Source of the DNA: Betaproteobacteria bacterium
GTDB lineage: Bacteria; Pseudomonadota; Gammaproteobacteria; Burkholderiales; Casimicrobiaceae
Assembly (NCBI GenBank): GCA_003153335.1
Contig: PLYG01000217.1
Location: 1-6,020 of the forward strand
Direction of reading: 5' to 3'
DNA: 6,020 bases
The translations under genes and the position numbers were made by a program. Below the pieces are notes generated by a model that had not been told where the DNA came from, made no database searches, and saw nothing but the letters and a program-made list of their open reading frames with translations. Of this stretch, positions 1-5,767 are shown piece by piece (positions within the stretch are counted from its first letter, which is position 1; each line of letters starts with the position of its first letter).

Positions 1-107
1 AGCTCCAGGGTTATCCGGTCGGGGCCCCGCTGCCGCCGCAGGCCCCCCTGCCGCCTGAAGGCGTTGAGGAAGTAAAGCGTGCACTCGTTGCGATCGGGGC
101 CTTGTAG
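1..107 (+). CDS. C-terminal fragment of a DHDPS/NAL-family aldolase (partial)
   Basis: The gene enters from the left edge and ends at TAG 105-107. The reading frame has codons starting at position 3. The 34 visible residues include LQGYPVGAPLPPQAPL and then an acidic/basic amphipathic stretch (EGVEEVKRAL) ending in IGAL. This pattern, a G-x-x-x-G segment, a proline-rich turn and a short final helix ending near 'G-hydrophobic', resembles the C-terminus of dihydrodipicolinate synthase/N-acetylneuraminate lyase proteins. Members of that family are class I (Schiff-base) TIM-barrel aldolases acting on pyruvate or 2-oxo acids. No catalytic residue is visible because the barrel lies outside the window, so the substrate is unknown. 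Such aldolases often sit beside solute importers in catabolic clusters, so it may belong with the ABC genes downstream. Family assignment rests on the tail alone. Confidence 0.6.
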   Translation, partial: LQGYPVGAPLPPQAPLPPEGVEEVKRALVAIGAL

Positions 108-350
108 CCGCCTGCTGACGGTGGGCAAATGGCGCCGTTTCGCGTTGCCGCGCCTAGGCTTCGCTGGCAGGAATAAGCCACTATGCCGCGCCGCCGCCAC
201 GCAGTACCATACGATCCGTGGCAGGGAACAAAAATCATTATCGATCCCGCCACACGGCTGCACCTGCCGATACACCGCAACAAGCCGACCGGGAATCGTC
301 ACAAACCTCAAGTACGCTCGGGGTTCCTGGCGGTGCGGTTCCGGCCAAGG
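108..350. other. Intergenic gap between aldolase fragment and ABC operon
   Basis: No convincing gene is seen here. The frame of the ATPase stays open back to an ATG at 183, but the encoded ~56 residues are rich in Arg, His and Pro, resemble no domain, and that ATG lacks a good Shine-Dalgarno sequence. An inverted repeat GCCACG (196-201) / CGTGGC (217-222) with a 15-nt spacer is followed by an AT-rich patch (about 228-247) containing CATTAT (236-241). Together they could form an operator and a weak -10, but no matching -35 was found. No rho-independent terminator for the aldolase is visible, so readthrough from the upstream gene is possible. Confidence 0.4.
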
Positions 351-1493
351 ATGCGCAGTCGGCCTGATGGCACGGTTTTTCCGAAGGAGACGGTTACGCA
401 ATCGTCCGGTCTCACCCTCGACAAGGTGGCTATTCGCTATGGCGAAACCATCGTGCTGCGCCAGATCGACCTGGAGGTTCGCCAGGGCGAACTGATTGCC
501 CTGCTGGGCAGCTCGGGCTGCGGCAAAACCTCGTTGCTGCGCGCGGTGGCGGGCTTTGTGCCGCTGGCCTCCGGTCGCATTCTGGTCGGCGATGCCGACA
601 TTACCCATCTGCCGGCCGAGCGCCGCCAGTGCGCGATGATGTTCCAGTCGTACGCGCTGTGGCCGCACATGACCGTAGCGCAGAACATCGCCTACGGTTT
701 GCGGGTCCGCAAGTGGACGAAGGACAAGATCGCCGCGCGGGTGGACGAAATGCTGCACCTGCTGCAACTGGAAGGTTATGGCGAGCGCAGCGTCGAACAG
801 CTCTCGGGTGGTCAGCGGCAGCGCGTGGCGATGGGCCGCGCGCTGGCCATCGATCCGGCCTTGCTGTTGCTCGATGAGCCGATGTCGAATCTCGACTACC
901 GGATCCGGCTGGAGTTGCGGCACGAAATCCGTGCACTGCAGCAACGCCTTGGCATCACCACGCTGTACGTGACGCATGATCGCGAGGAAGCGCTCACGCT
1001 GGCCGACCGCATCGTGGTGCTCAACGCCGGAGAGGTGGCGCAGATCGGCGCGCCTGAGGAAGTTTTTCACCGGCCGGCGAGCCCGTTCGTCGCGATGTTC
1101 ATGGGCGCGGACAACACGCTGGAGCTCACGCCTCCCACCGGGGCAGGCGCGTTCGATCGATCCTGGCGGCTGCGCGGCGGCGATGGCCCAGGGCTGGATC
1201 TGAGTGCGCATCCGCGCGCGGCGGCGCTCGCGGGCGGCGGCAACATTCGCCTGCATTTTCGCAGCGAAGCCGCGCACGTGGCGGGGACCCGAAACGACAT
1301 CCCGGCAGGGGAGGCCATCCAGTTGCCCGGCGCCGTGGAACAGATTGCCTATCTGGGCGAGCACTGGCGTTGCCGGGTGCGCATGGGCGCCGCCAATATC
1401 TGGGTGGACACGACAACACCGTTGACGGTCGGCACCACCGCCATCGTGCAAGTACCGGTGAGTGCCTTGCATCTTTTTCCTGTTTCAACCTGA
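351..1493 (+). CDS. ABC importer ATP-binding protein (PotA/FbpC-like)
   Basis: This is the cytoplasmic ATPase that powers the importer encoded by the next three genes. With the ATG at 351 it is 380 residues, a usual length for this class. The nucleotide-binding domain is complete: Walker A GSSGCGKT at residues 53-60, Q-loop glutamine at 99 (MMFQSYALW), signature LSGGQ at 151-155, Walker B LLLLDE at 171-176, D-loop SNLD at 179-182, and switch histidine at 209 (YVTHD). About 130 residues follow the domain end (PEEVFHRPASPFVAMFMG), consistent with TOBE-type regulatory modules found in polyamine, iron and sugar importers. The start is uncertain: ATG 351 has no well-spaced ribosome site, ACG 396 sits 6 nt after AAGGAG, and ATG 183 would add an unlikely basic extension. 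The stop lies 14 nt before the binding-protein gene, so the two are surely cotranscribed. Substrate unknown. Confidence 0.93.
   Translation: MRSRPDGTVFPKETVTQSSGLTLDKVAIRYGETIVLRQIDLEVRQGELIALLGSSGCGKTSLLRAVAGFVPLASGRILVGDADITHLPAERRQCAMMFQSYALWPHMTVAQNIAYGLRVRKWTKDKIAARVDEMLHLLQLEGYGERSVEQLSGGQRQRVAMGRALAIDPALLLLDEPMSNLDYRIRLELRHEIRALQQRLGITTLYVTHDREEALTLADRIVVLNAGEVAQIGAPEEVFHRPASPFVAMFMGADNTLELTPPTGAGAFDRSWRLRGGDGPGLDLSAHPRAAALAGGGNIRLHFRSEAAHVAGTRNDIPAGEAIQLPGAVEQIAYLGEHWRCRVRMGAANIWVDTTTPLTVGTTAIVQVPVSALHLFPVST
384..389 (+). promoter_or_regulatory. Strong Shine-Dalgarno AAGGAG ahead of an in-frame ACG
   Basis: AAGGAG is the best ribosome binding site near the ATPase start. Six bases downstream, at 396, lies ACG in the ATPase frame, followed directly by residues QSSGLTLDKV, where ABC ATPases of this family normally begin. 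No ATG, GTG or TTG in frame falls at a usable distance from it. Either ACG is a non-standard start (one base away from ATG), or the motif is coincidental and translation begins at ATG 351 or GTG 333. Confidence 0.45.
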
Positions 1494-1507
1494 CTGAAAG
1501 GATACAT

Positions 1508-2647
1508 ATGAAAACCTTGATAAAAGTCGTCGCATTCGCGCTTTGCGCCATTGCGTGGGGCGCGCAGGCGCAGGTCACGCTCAATGTGGTCTCCGCCGGC
1601 GATCAGAACATGGTCGACTACGTGACCAACTATCTCGGACCCAAATTCGAGCAACTGAACCCGGGCGTCAAGGTCCGCGCAGTGGGCACCGGCCCCGGCG
1701 ATTCCGGATCGCAGAAGATCTATGAAAAGCTGTCCGCGCAAAGCAAGGCGAACGTCAAGGAATGGGACATCGACGTGGCCGTCGTGCATCAGCGCGGCGC
1801 CGCGACCATGGTCAAGGAAAGCCTGCTGAGCCCCTACCGCAACCAGGTTGCCGCGGGCAAGCTGACCTCGCGCGAGACGGCGACCAATGCCCTCGGGCAG
1901 AACGTCGACGGCTACGTCATTCCGATGTTTCATAGCCAGATCGCGCTGGCCTATGTGCCCGACCTGGTCAAGACGCCCCCGAAGACTTTTTCCGAACTGA
2001 CGGCGTGGACCAAGGCTAATCCGAAGCAGTTTGGCTACAACGGCGTGAAAGGCGGGATGTCCGGCGTCGGGTTCGTGATGGGCTGGGTCGCCGCGGACGG
2101 CGCCAATATGGAGAAGCTCGAAAAGGGTCCCTACGACGCGAGCCAGAAGGCACCGATCGACAAGGCGATGGCCGATCTGAAGGAGTTCAACAAGAACGTC
2201 GTGCTCACGCCGGGCAACGCGGGCACGCTGGACATGCTCAATCGCGGCGAAATTGCGATGGGTCCGGTGTGGGTCGACATGTTCTACACATGGCAGGCCG
2301 ACGGCCGGTTGAATCCCAAGATCAAGCTCACGCTGCTCTCTCCCGGTTTGCCCGGACAGCCGATGTACTACGTGGTGCCGAAGAACGCCGCGCACGCCGA
2401 ACTCGCGAAGAAGTTCATCGACCTGGCGGCCAGCCCCGAAGTGCAGGCCGACGGCATCGTCAAGCAATTCAACTGGTATCCGGGCATCGATCCGCAATAC
2501 GTGCAGGCCAAACTGGATCCGGCAAGCTGGAACCGGCTGTTCACCGATATCTCGCCCGGCGACCTGAGCAAGTACGGCCGCCCGTTCCCGTTGTCGGAAT
2601 ACTTCACCGACATTCTGGAAGCGTACGAGCGCGTCGTATCCAAGTAG
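1508..2647 (+). CDS. Periplasmic extracellular solute-binding protein of the ABC importer
   Basis: This gene encodes a 379-residue periplasmic receptor that captures the substrate and delivers it to the two permeases. Start ATG 1508 is preceded by GAAAGGA (1496-1502) at 5 nt spacing. It opens a classic sec signal peptide: positive MKTLIK, a hydrophobic core, and AQA at residues 19-21 as signal peptidase I site, so mature protein begins near QVTLNVVSAG. There is no lipobox cysteine, so a soluble Gram-negative periplasmic protein is expected. The mature start (beta strand, then a segment like YLGPKFEQLNPGVKV) and the later IPMFHSQIALAYVPDLVKTPPKTF and GEIAMGPVWVD segments are typical of family-1-like binding proteins with two alpha/beta lobes. 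An upstream in-frame ATG (1370) lies inside the ATPase gene and is not the start. Ligand not inferable; polyamine, iron, phosphonate, sugar or organic acid are all possible. Confidence 0.92.
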   Translation: MKTLIKVVAFALCAIAWGAQAQVTLNVVSAGDQNMVDYVTNYLGPKFEQLNPGVKVRAVGTGPGDSGSQKIYEKLSAQSKANVKEWDIDVAVVHQRGAATMVKESLLSPYRNQVAAGKLTSRETATNALGQNVDGYVIPMFHSQIALAYVPDLVKTPPKTFSELTAWTKANPKQFGYNGVKGGMSGVGFVMGWVAADGANMEKLEKGPYDASQKAPIDKAMADLKEFNKNVVLTPGNAGTLDMLNRGEIAMGPVWVDMFYTWQADGRLNPKIKLTLLSPGLPGQPMYYVVPKNAAHAELAKKFIDLAASPEVQADGIVKQFNWYPGIDPQYVQAKLDPASWNRLFTDISPGDLSKYGRPFPLSEYFTDILEAYERVVSK

Positions 2648-2679
2648 GATGGGTCGAGCGAAGCGATACCCATCGCTCG
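2648..2679. repeat. REP-like palindromic element between binding-protein and permease genes
   Basis: Immediately after the TAG of the binding-protein gene, GATGGGT (2648-2654) and ACCCATC (2668-2674) form a perfect 7-bp inverted repeat with a 13-nt spacer. A second perfect 7-bp repeat, CGAGCGA (2655-2661) / TCGCTCG (2673-2679), interleaves with it, so the two stems exclude each other. The overall GGATGGGT...GCGATACCCATC pattern is one I recall as a dispersed extragenic repeat in many proteobacterial genomes; that is memory, not a search. In an operon transcript it could protect the upstream message from 3' exonuclease and so favour the binding protein over the permeases. No U-run follows, so it is not an intrinsic terminator. 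Confidence 0.65.
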
Positions 2680-2690
2680 TTCCGTCATAG

Positions 2691-2706
2691 CTGGTCTCCA
2701 AACCAG
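2691..2706 (+). promoter_or_regulatory. Small stem-loop overlapping the permease ribosome site
   Basis: CTGGT (2691-2695) and ACCAG (2702-2706) pair around a 6-nt loop. The 3' arm takes in the first bases of AGGA (2705-2708), the only Shine-Dalgarno-like sequence before ATG 2718. Pairing could lower translation of the first permease. The stem is short, so an effect is only inferred. Confidence 0.3.
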
Positions 2707-2717
2707 GACCCGATGTC

Positions 2718-3575
2718 ATGAGCAGCGCGGCCGAGCAATCATCACCACGCGCCACCTGGGCGGGGATGGCGCTTGTCAGTCCGGCGCTGCTGGTGATCGT
2801 CGTGTTCTTCCTCGGGCCACTGCTCGCGTCGGTGGTCTCCTCCTTCCAGACCAAGGCGGGCGCCTGGACGCTGGCCAATTTCGACAAGTCGTTCGAGCTC
2901 TATTCGGGCGACGTCTGGTACACCGCGGTGATCGTGCTGGTCTCGACACTGGTGGTAGGACTGATGTCGGTCGCGATCGGCGGCTACCTGACGCTAGGCA
3001 CCAACCCCCGCGCGCAAGGCGTCCTGCGCTGGCTGTATCGCTGGCCGTTGTTCATTCCGTTCATCGTCGCCGGCCAAGTGATGCGCACGTTCCTGGCCAA
3101 GAACGGCTTGCTCAATCAGTTGCTGATCGGCAGCGGGATTCTCGAGCCGCTCGCCGCGCAAAGCTACCTGGACTGGCGCGGCATTGTGCTGGCGTTCGTG
3201 TGGAAGCAGACGCCATTCGTCGCACTGATGGTGGCCGGGGCGATGGCCGCGATCGAGTCCGACCACATTGAAGCGGCGCGCAACCTGGGCGCCGGCCGGC
3301 TGCGCATCCTGTTCGAGATCATCATTCCGCAAATCCGCCGAACGCTGATGGTGGGTCTCGTGCTCTCGTACGTGACCATGCTCTCGGTGTTGTCGGTGCC
3401 GATGATGATCAATCCGAACAGCCCCACGATGATGACAGTCGATGTCGCGTACCGGATCAATGCGCACGGCGACTACGGCGTGGCCAATGCGCTGTGCCTG
3501 ATTTCGCTGTTGCTCGCATCGGTCGGAGCCTGGTTTTACCTGCGCCACGGCGTGGCCCGGAAGGGCGTGCAATGA
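2718..3575 (+). CDS. ABC importer permease, first subunit (BPD_transp_1 family)
   Basis: This is one of two inner-membrane subunits forming the translocation channel. It has 285 residues with about six hydrophobic segments near residues 16-41, 68-93, 106-126, 155-179, 209-231 and 253-275. The cytoplasmic EAA coupling loop is clear at about 184-206: EAARNLGAGRLRILFEI, then IIPQI, with the conserved glycine at 191 and the proline at 204. This loop docks on the ATPase. Its layout matches PotB/FbpB-type first permeases. ATG 2718 has only a weak AGGA nine bases upstream. The stop overlaps the next gene's start (ATGA, 3572-3575), indicating translational coupling. The 70-nt gap before it holds the REP-like element, suggesting lower expression than the binding protein. 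Confidence 0.92.
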   Translation: MSSAAEQSSPRATWAGMALVSPALLVIVVFFLGPLLASVVSSFQTKAGAWTLANFDKSFELYSGDVWYTAVIVLVSTLVVGLMSVAIGGYLTLGTNPRAQGVLRWLYRWPLFIPFIVAGQVMRTFLAKNGLLNQLLIGSGILEPLAAQSYLDWRGIVLAFVWKQTPFVALMVAGAMAAIESDHIEAARNLGAGRLRILFEIIIPQIRRTLMVGLVLSYVTMLSVLSVPMMINPNSPTMMTVDVAYRINAHGDYGVANALCLISLLLASVGAWFYLRHGVARKGVQ

Positions 3576-4408
3576 GCGCGGCCTCCTTAGACAGCGGGCG
3601 TTCGGGGCGCATCGGCAAGATGCTCATCCGGGCGACGGTGCTCGGGCTGTTCGCTTTTTTCATTTTCGGGCCGCTCCTGAACCTGGTGCTGTGGGCGTTT
3701 GCCGAGCGCTGGTATTTTCCGAACAAGCTGCCCTCGCAATTCGGTTTCAGTTTCTGGGCGCGCGTGTTCGATCCGCGCGGCAACGCGATGGCCTCGCTGC
3801 TGACCAGCGTCGGGATCGCGGTGACGACGGTTGTGGTCTGCCTGGCGATCGCGGTGCCGGCGGGATTGGCACTGGGCCGGCTGCAATTGCGCTGGCGCGG
3901 CGCGATCATGCTGGTGTTCCTGCTCCCGAGCGCGTTTCCCAATCTACCGGTCTACGTCAACATCGCCCGGGTGTTCTATGAACTCGGGCTGAATGGGACC
4001 GTCGCCGGCGTCGTGCTGGTCCATGCGGCGCACGGCCTGGTGCTCGCGGTCTGGATTTCCGCCGCTGCGTTCGCCGCGGTCGACAAGGCGCTCGAAGAGG
4101 CCGGGCGCAACCTGGGAGCTGGGGCGTGGTGGTGTTTCCTCACCATCACGCTGCCGCTCGCTGCGCCCGGCATCATCGCCGGCGGGATCTTCGTTTTCCT
4201 CGAGTCGCTAGATGAGTTCACCGGCACGTTCTTTGTCGGCGTGCCCGACGTGATCACCCTGCCGCTGCTGATGTTCAACGCCAGCATGGGCGGCAACTAT
4301 CAGATCGCCTCGATCACGGCGCTGTTGCTGCTGGTGCCATCGGTGGGTTTCATGCTGCTGGTCGAGCGGTTTCTCAAGCCCAATGTGATGGCGACGCTGG
4401 GGCGGTAG
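3572..4408 (+). CDS. ABC importer permease, second subunit (PotC-like BPD_transp_1)
   Basis: This is the second channel subunit, 278 residues. Start ATG 3572 overlaps the previous stop by four bases and has GGAAGGG (3559-3565) six bases upstream. An in-frame ATG at 3494 lies inside the first permease and is rejected. Hydrophobic segments fall near residues 18-42, 76-102, 108-134, 144-170, 197-213 and 244-265. The EAA loop is at about 175-200 (EEAGRNLGAGAWWCFL, then TITLPLAAPGI). The segment SLDEFTGTFFV at 212-222 is like the S-x-D-[DE]-F motif of PotC-type subunits, supporting a polyamine/iron/phosphonate-like importer class. No intrinsic terminator is visible after the stop, so the end of the transcript is not defined by sequence. 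Confidence 0.92.
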   Translation: MSAASLDSGRSGRIGKMLIRATVLGLFAFFIFGPLLNLVLWAFAERWYFPNKLPSQFGFSFWARVFDPRGNAMASLLTSVGIAVTTVVVCLAIAVPAGLALGRLQLRWRGAIMLVFLLPSAFPNLPVYVNIARVFYELGLNGTVAGVVLVHAAHGLVLAVWISAAAFAAVDKALEEAGRNLGAGAWWCFLTITLPLAAPGIIAGGIFVFLESLDEFTGTFFVGVPDVITLPLLMFNASMGGNYQIASITALLLLVPSVGFMLLVERFLKPNVMATLGR

Positions 4409-4466
4409 CTAGTCGCGGTGCGATCGCTGGGTACAGCGTGCTCGTTGTCACTAATACCGAAAGGAC

Positions 4467-4480
4467 TTGATCTGGATCAA
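4467..4480 (+). promoter_or_regulatory. FNR/ANR-type operator, perfect TTGAT-N4-ATCAA
   Basis: TTGATCTGGATCAA is an exact match to the FNR consensus TTGATNNNNATCAA, with both 5-nt half-sites perfect. FNR-family regulators (FNR, ANR, DNR and relatives) bind this site as dimers under low oxygen or in response to nitric oxide. It lies about 200 bp upstream of an iron-sulfur 2-oxoacid oxidoreductase operon, a typical anaerobic target, and downstream of the importer genes, so the oxidoreductase is the likely target. Confidence 0.85.
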
Positions 4481-4502
4481 ACTGAATTCCGCATCATCAA
4501 TC

Positions 4503-4511
4503 CAGAATAAT
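4503..4511 (+). promoter_or_regulatory. Candidate -10 of an FNR-activated class II promoter
   Basis: CAGAAT (4503-4508) matches the sigma-70 -10 consensus at 4 of 6 positions. It would put transcription start near 4515, with the FNR site centred at -41.5, the classic class II activating position. The overlapping AATAAT (4506-4511) matches 5 of 6 but gives a centre near -44.5. There is no good -35 hexamer, as expected for an activator-dependent promoter. Confidence 0.5.
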
Positions 4512-4556
4512 GGAGGCAATGAAATACCCTGCGGTAAGCTGCGGGCTGTTTCAAGA

Positions 4557-4597
4557 CAACTCCAGTTCTTGCGGACGCCGCAAGCGGCGGCGAGTTG
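4557..4597 (+). promoter_or_regulatory. Leader stem-loop 1 (two nested stems)
   Basis: CAACTC (4557-4562) pairs with GAGTTG (4592-4597), enclosing a tight inner hairpin CGCCG-CAAG-CGGCG (4576-4589). The structure lies within the presumed untranslated leader of the oxidoreductase operon. No U-run follows it, so it is not a simple terminator. Role unknown; processing, stability or attenuation are possible. Confidence 0.35.
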
Positions 4598-4627
4598 GAC
4601 CCGAAGAGATGAAATAGGTATTTGTCA

Positions 4628-4652
4628 CGACTGTCAAACTCAATGACGGTCG
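4628..4652 (+). promoter_or_regulatory. Leader stem-loop 2
   Basis: CGACTGTC (4628-4635) pairs with GACGGTCG (4645-4652) over 8 bp with one G-U wobble and a 9-nt loop. It ends just before the first in-frame ATG (4660) and the AGAGG ribosome site (4663-4667), so it could affect initiation of the gamma-delta gene. Confidence 0.35.
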
Positions 4653-4674
4653 CCAACACATGAGAGGCGGCGAG

Positions 4675-5757
4675 ATGGAAATGAAGGCCGACACGCCGGG
4701 AGTGCGTCGGGTTGGAGTTCCTCATGGTCCCGCCTGCGCTGACTCCGGCGGCCAGCAGATGAGTCAGCTCACTTCGTTGCAGCACGCCTCGCGATTCTTC
4801 GAACTCCGGCTCGAGTCGATCGGTGGCTTGGGCGCACACGCGGCAGGACAAGTGCTGGCGACTGCCGGGGTGCTGAGGATGGGCCTGAACGGCGCTCATT
4901 TCTCCTCGTACGGGTCCGAGAAGAAGGGGTCGCTCGTGCGCTCCTTTGTGCGTTTGGGGCCGGCGGATCGGCCGATCCGCAACAGTGCGCCCGTCGAGAC
5001 GCCTGACGCCATCGTGGTCTTCCACGCGGCACTGCTGCGCAACCCGGCGACTCTCGCCGGTCTCAGGAAAGACGGCACCTTCATCTACAATGCGGCCCCG
5101 GGTCCCGTCCCGGCGGAGCTTGCCGCGCTGCCGCGCACCGCGCGCGTGATCCGCGTCAACGCTCTCGGCATCGCGATGGAAGAAAAATCCCGGCCCAACG
5201 CGGTGCTGCTGGGGACGCTTTGCGGCGCGTTTCCGTTCCTCGACACCAGCAAGATCCTCGAAGCGCTCACCGAGGAGTTCGCCGGCAAGCATCCTGAGGC
5301 CGTCGCATCGAACACGTCCGCGTTCCGCCGTGGCGCTGCCGAATTTGAGGTGCTCGCGGGTGTCGGTCGTGCCGAGGGCGATCTGCCCGCCGCCCGCCCC
5401 GAGCCGGCGTGGGGCTACGAAACGCAGCCGCTCGGCGGGATCCTCCCCGTACCGGGCAACATGGCGTGGAATGACCTTTCGGTGTCGCGCACGGGATTGA
5501 TGCCGGTCCTAAACCGCGAGAAGTGCATCCACTGCGGCTTGTGCGACCTCGTTTGTCCCGACTACTGCCTGGCCTGGGGTGATGGCGAGGAGGGCGGCAA
5601 GTACGAGCGTGAACTGATGGGTGTGGACTATCGCTATTGCAAGGGCTGCCTGCGCTGCGTGGAATCCTGCCCGACCGGCGCGTTGACCAAAGAGACGGAA
5701 ACGGCCGGCCTCGCCGACCGGTTGCGCGTGCCGCTGTTCCCCGATTTGATCGGATGA
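4675..5757 (+). CDS. 2-oxoacid:acceptor oxidoreductase, fused gamma + delta (ferredoxin) subunit
   Basis: This is part of a cytoplasmic CoA-dependent 2-oxoacid:ferredoxin oxidoreductase, which converts a 2-oxo acid plus CoA to acyl-CoA and CO2, with electrons leaving through iron-sulfur clusters. Residues 41 to about 225 form the gamma domain, opening with FFELRLESIGGLGAHAAGQV and continuing SSYGSEKKGSLVRSFVRLG, hallmarks of the POR/KOR gamma subunit. After a linker, residues about 275-345 form a delta-type ferredoxin domain with two CX2CX2CX3CP motifs: Cys 284, 287, 290, 294 and Cys 322, 325, 328, 332, each expected to bind one [4Fe-4S] cluster. Gamma and delta are often separate genes; here they are one chain. 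ATG 4675 is chosen for its AGAGG at 7 nt; ATG 4660, 4681 and 4759 are alternatives, and 4759 would start just before the conserved domain. The alpha gene follows 10 nt later. Substrate (pyruvate, 2-oxoglutarate, aryl- or branched-chain 2-oxo acid) not decidable. Confidence 0.88.
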   Translation: MEMKADTPGVRRVGVPHGPACADSGGQQMSQLTSLQHASRFFELRLESIGGLGAHAAGQVLATAGVLRMGLNGAHFSSYGSEKKGSLVRSFVRLGPADRPIRNSAPVETPDAIVVFHAALLRNPATLAGLRKDGTFIYNAAPGPVPAELAALPRTARVIRVNALGIAMEEKSRPNAVLLGTLCGAFPFLDTSKILEALTEEFAGKHPEAVASNTSAFRRGAAEFEVLAGVGRAEGDLPAARPEPAWGYETQPLGGILPVPGNMAWNDLSVSRTGLMPVLNREKCIHCGLCDLVCPDYCLAWGDGEEGGKYERELMGVDYRYCKGCLRCVESCPTGALTKETETAGLADRLRVPLFPDLIG

Positions 5758-5767
5758 GGTAGATACC

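Larger units (their letters stand above)
4409..4674. other. Intergenic control region between importer and oxidoreductase operons
   Basis: This non-coding stretch is less GC-rich than its flanks. From left to right it holds GCGATCGC (4420-4427, probably chance), a perfect FNR-type operator (4467-4480), a candidate -10 (4503-4511), and a presumed 5' leader with stem-loops at 4557-4597 and 4628-4652. A 14-nt near-repeat (GGCGGCGAG[T/A]TGGA) occurs at 4586-4599 and 4666-4679; the second copy covers the ATG at 4675. A 32-codon reading frame (4519-4617) is probably not a gene. Confidence 0.6.

Noticed and set aside
183..350. N-terminal extension of the ATPase from ATG 183
   Set aside because: The extra residues are basic and proline-rich, unlike any ABC domain, and the ATG has no good ribosome site. 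The family normally starts a few residues before the first beta strand.
343..380. Possible terminator: GGCC repeats followed by TTTTT before the ATPase
   Set aside because: The GGCC...GGCC pairing is only 4 bp with a long loop, and the T-run is separated from it by about 11 nt.
1349..2887. Long antisense open frame (512 codons) opposite the binding-protein gene
   Set aside because: The sense strand encodes a clear binding protein with signal peptide and ribosome site. The antisense product has no recognisable domain, and stop-free antisense frames are common opposite GC-rich genes.
4420..4427. GCGATCGC, the cyanobacterial HIP1 octamer
   Set aside because: A single copy is seen here, gene content does not suggest a cyanobacterium, and an 8-nt palindrome of this composition can occur by chance in GC-rich DNA.
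4519..4617. 32-codon open frame right after the FNR promoter, with GGAGG just upstream
   Set aside because: GGAGG is only 2 nt from the ATG, too close for normal initiation, and a start near 4515 would cut off most of it. The product is a short Arg-rich peptide without recognisable features, overlapping a hairpin that explains its GC content.
4622..4637. TTGTCACGACTGTCAA as a second FNR/CRP-type site
   Set aside because: Its half-sites and spacing do not fit TTGAT-N4-ATCAA or the CRP consensus, and part of it is better explained by the 4628-4652 hairpin.
4477..5292. Antisense open frame (271 codons) opposite the gamma-delta gene
   Set aside because: It lies opposite well-conserved gamma-subunit coding sequence, shows no domain, and would end inside the intergenic control region. 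Judged a shadow frame.
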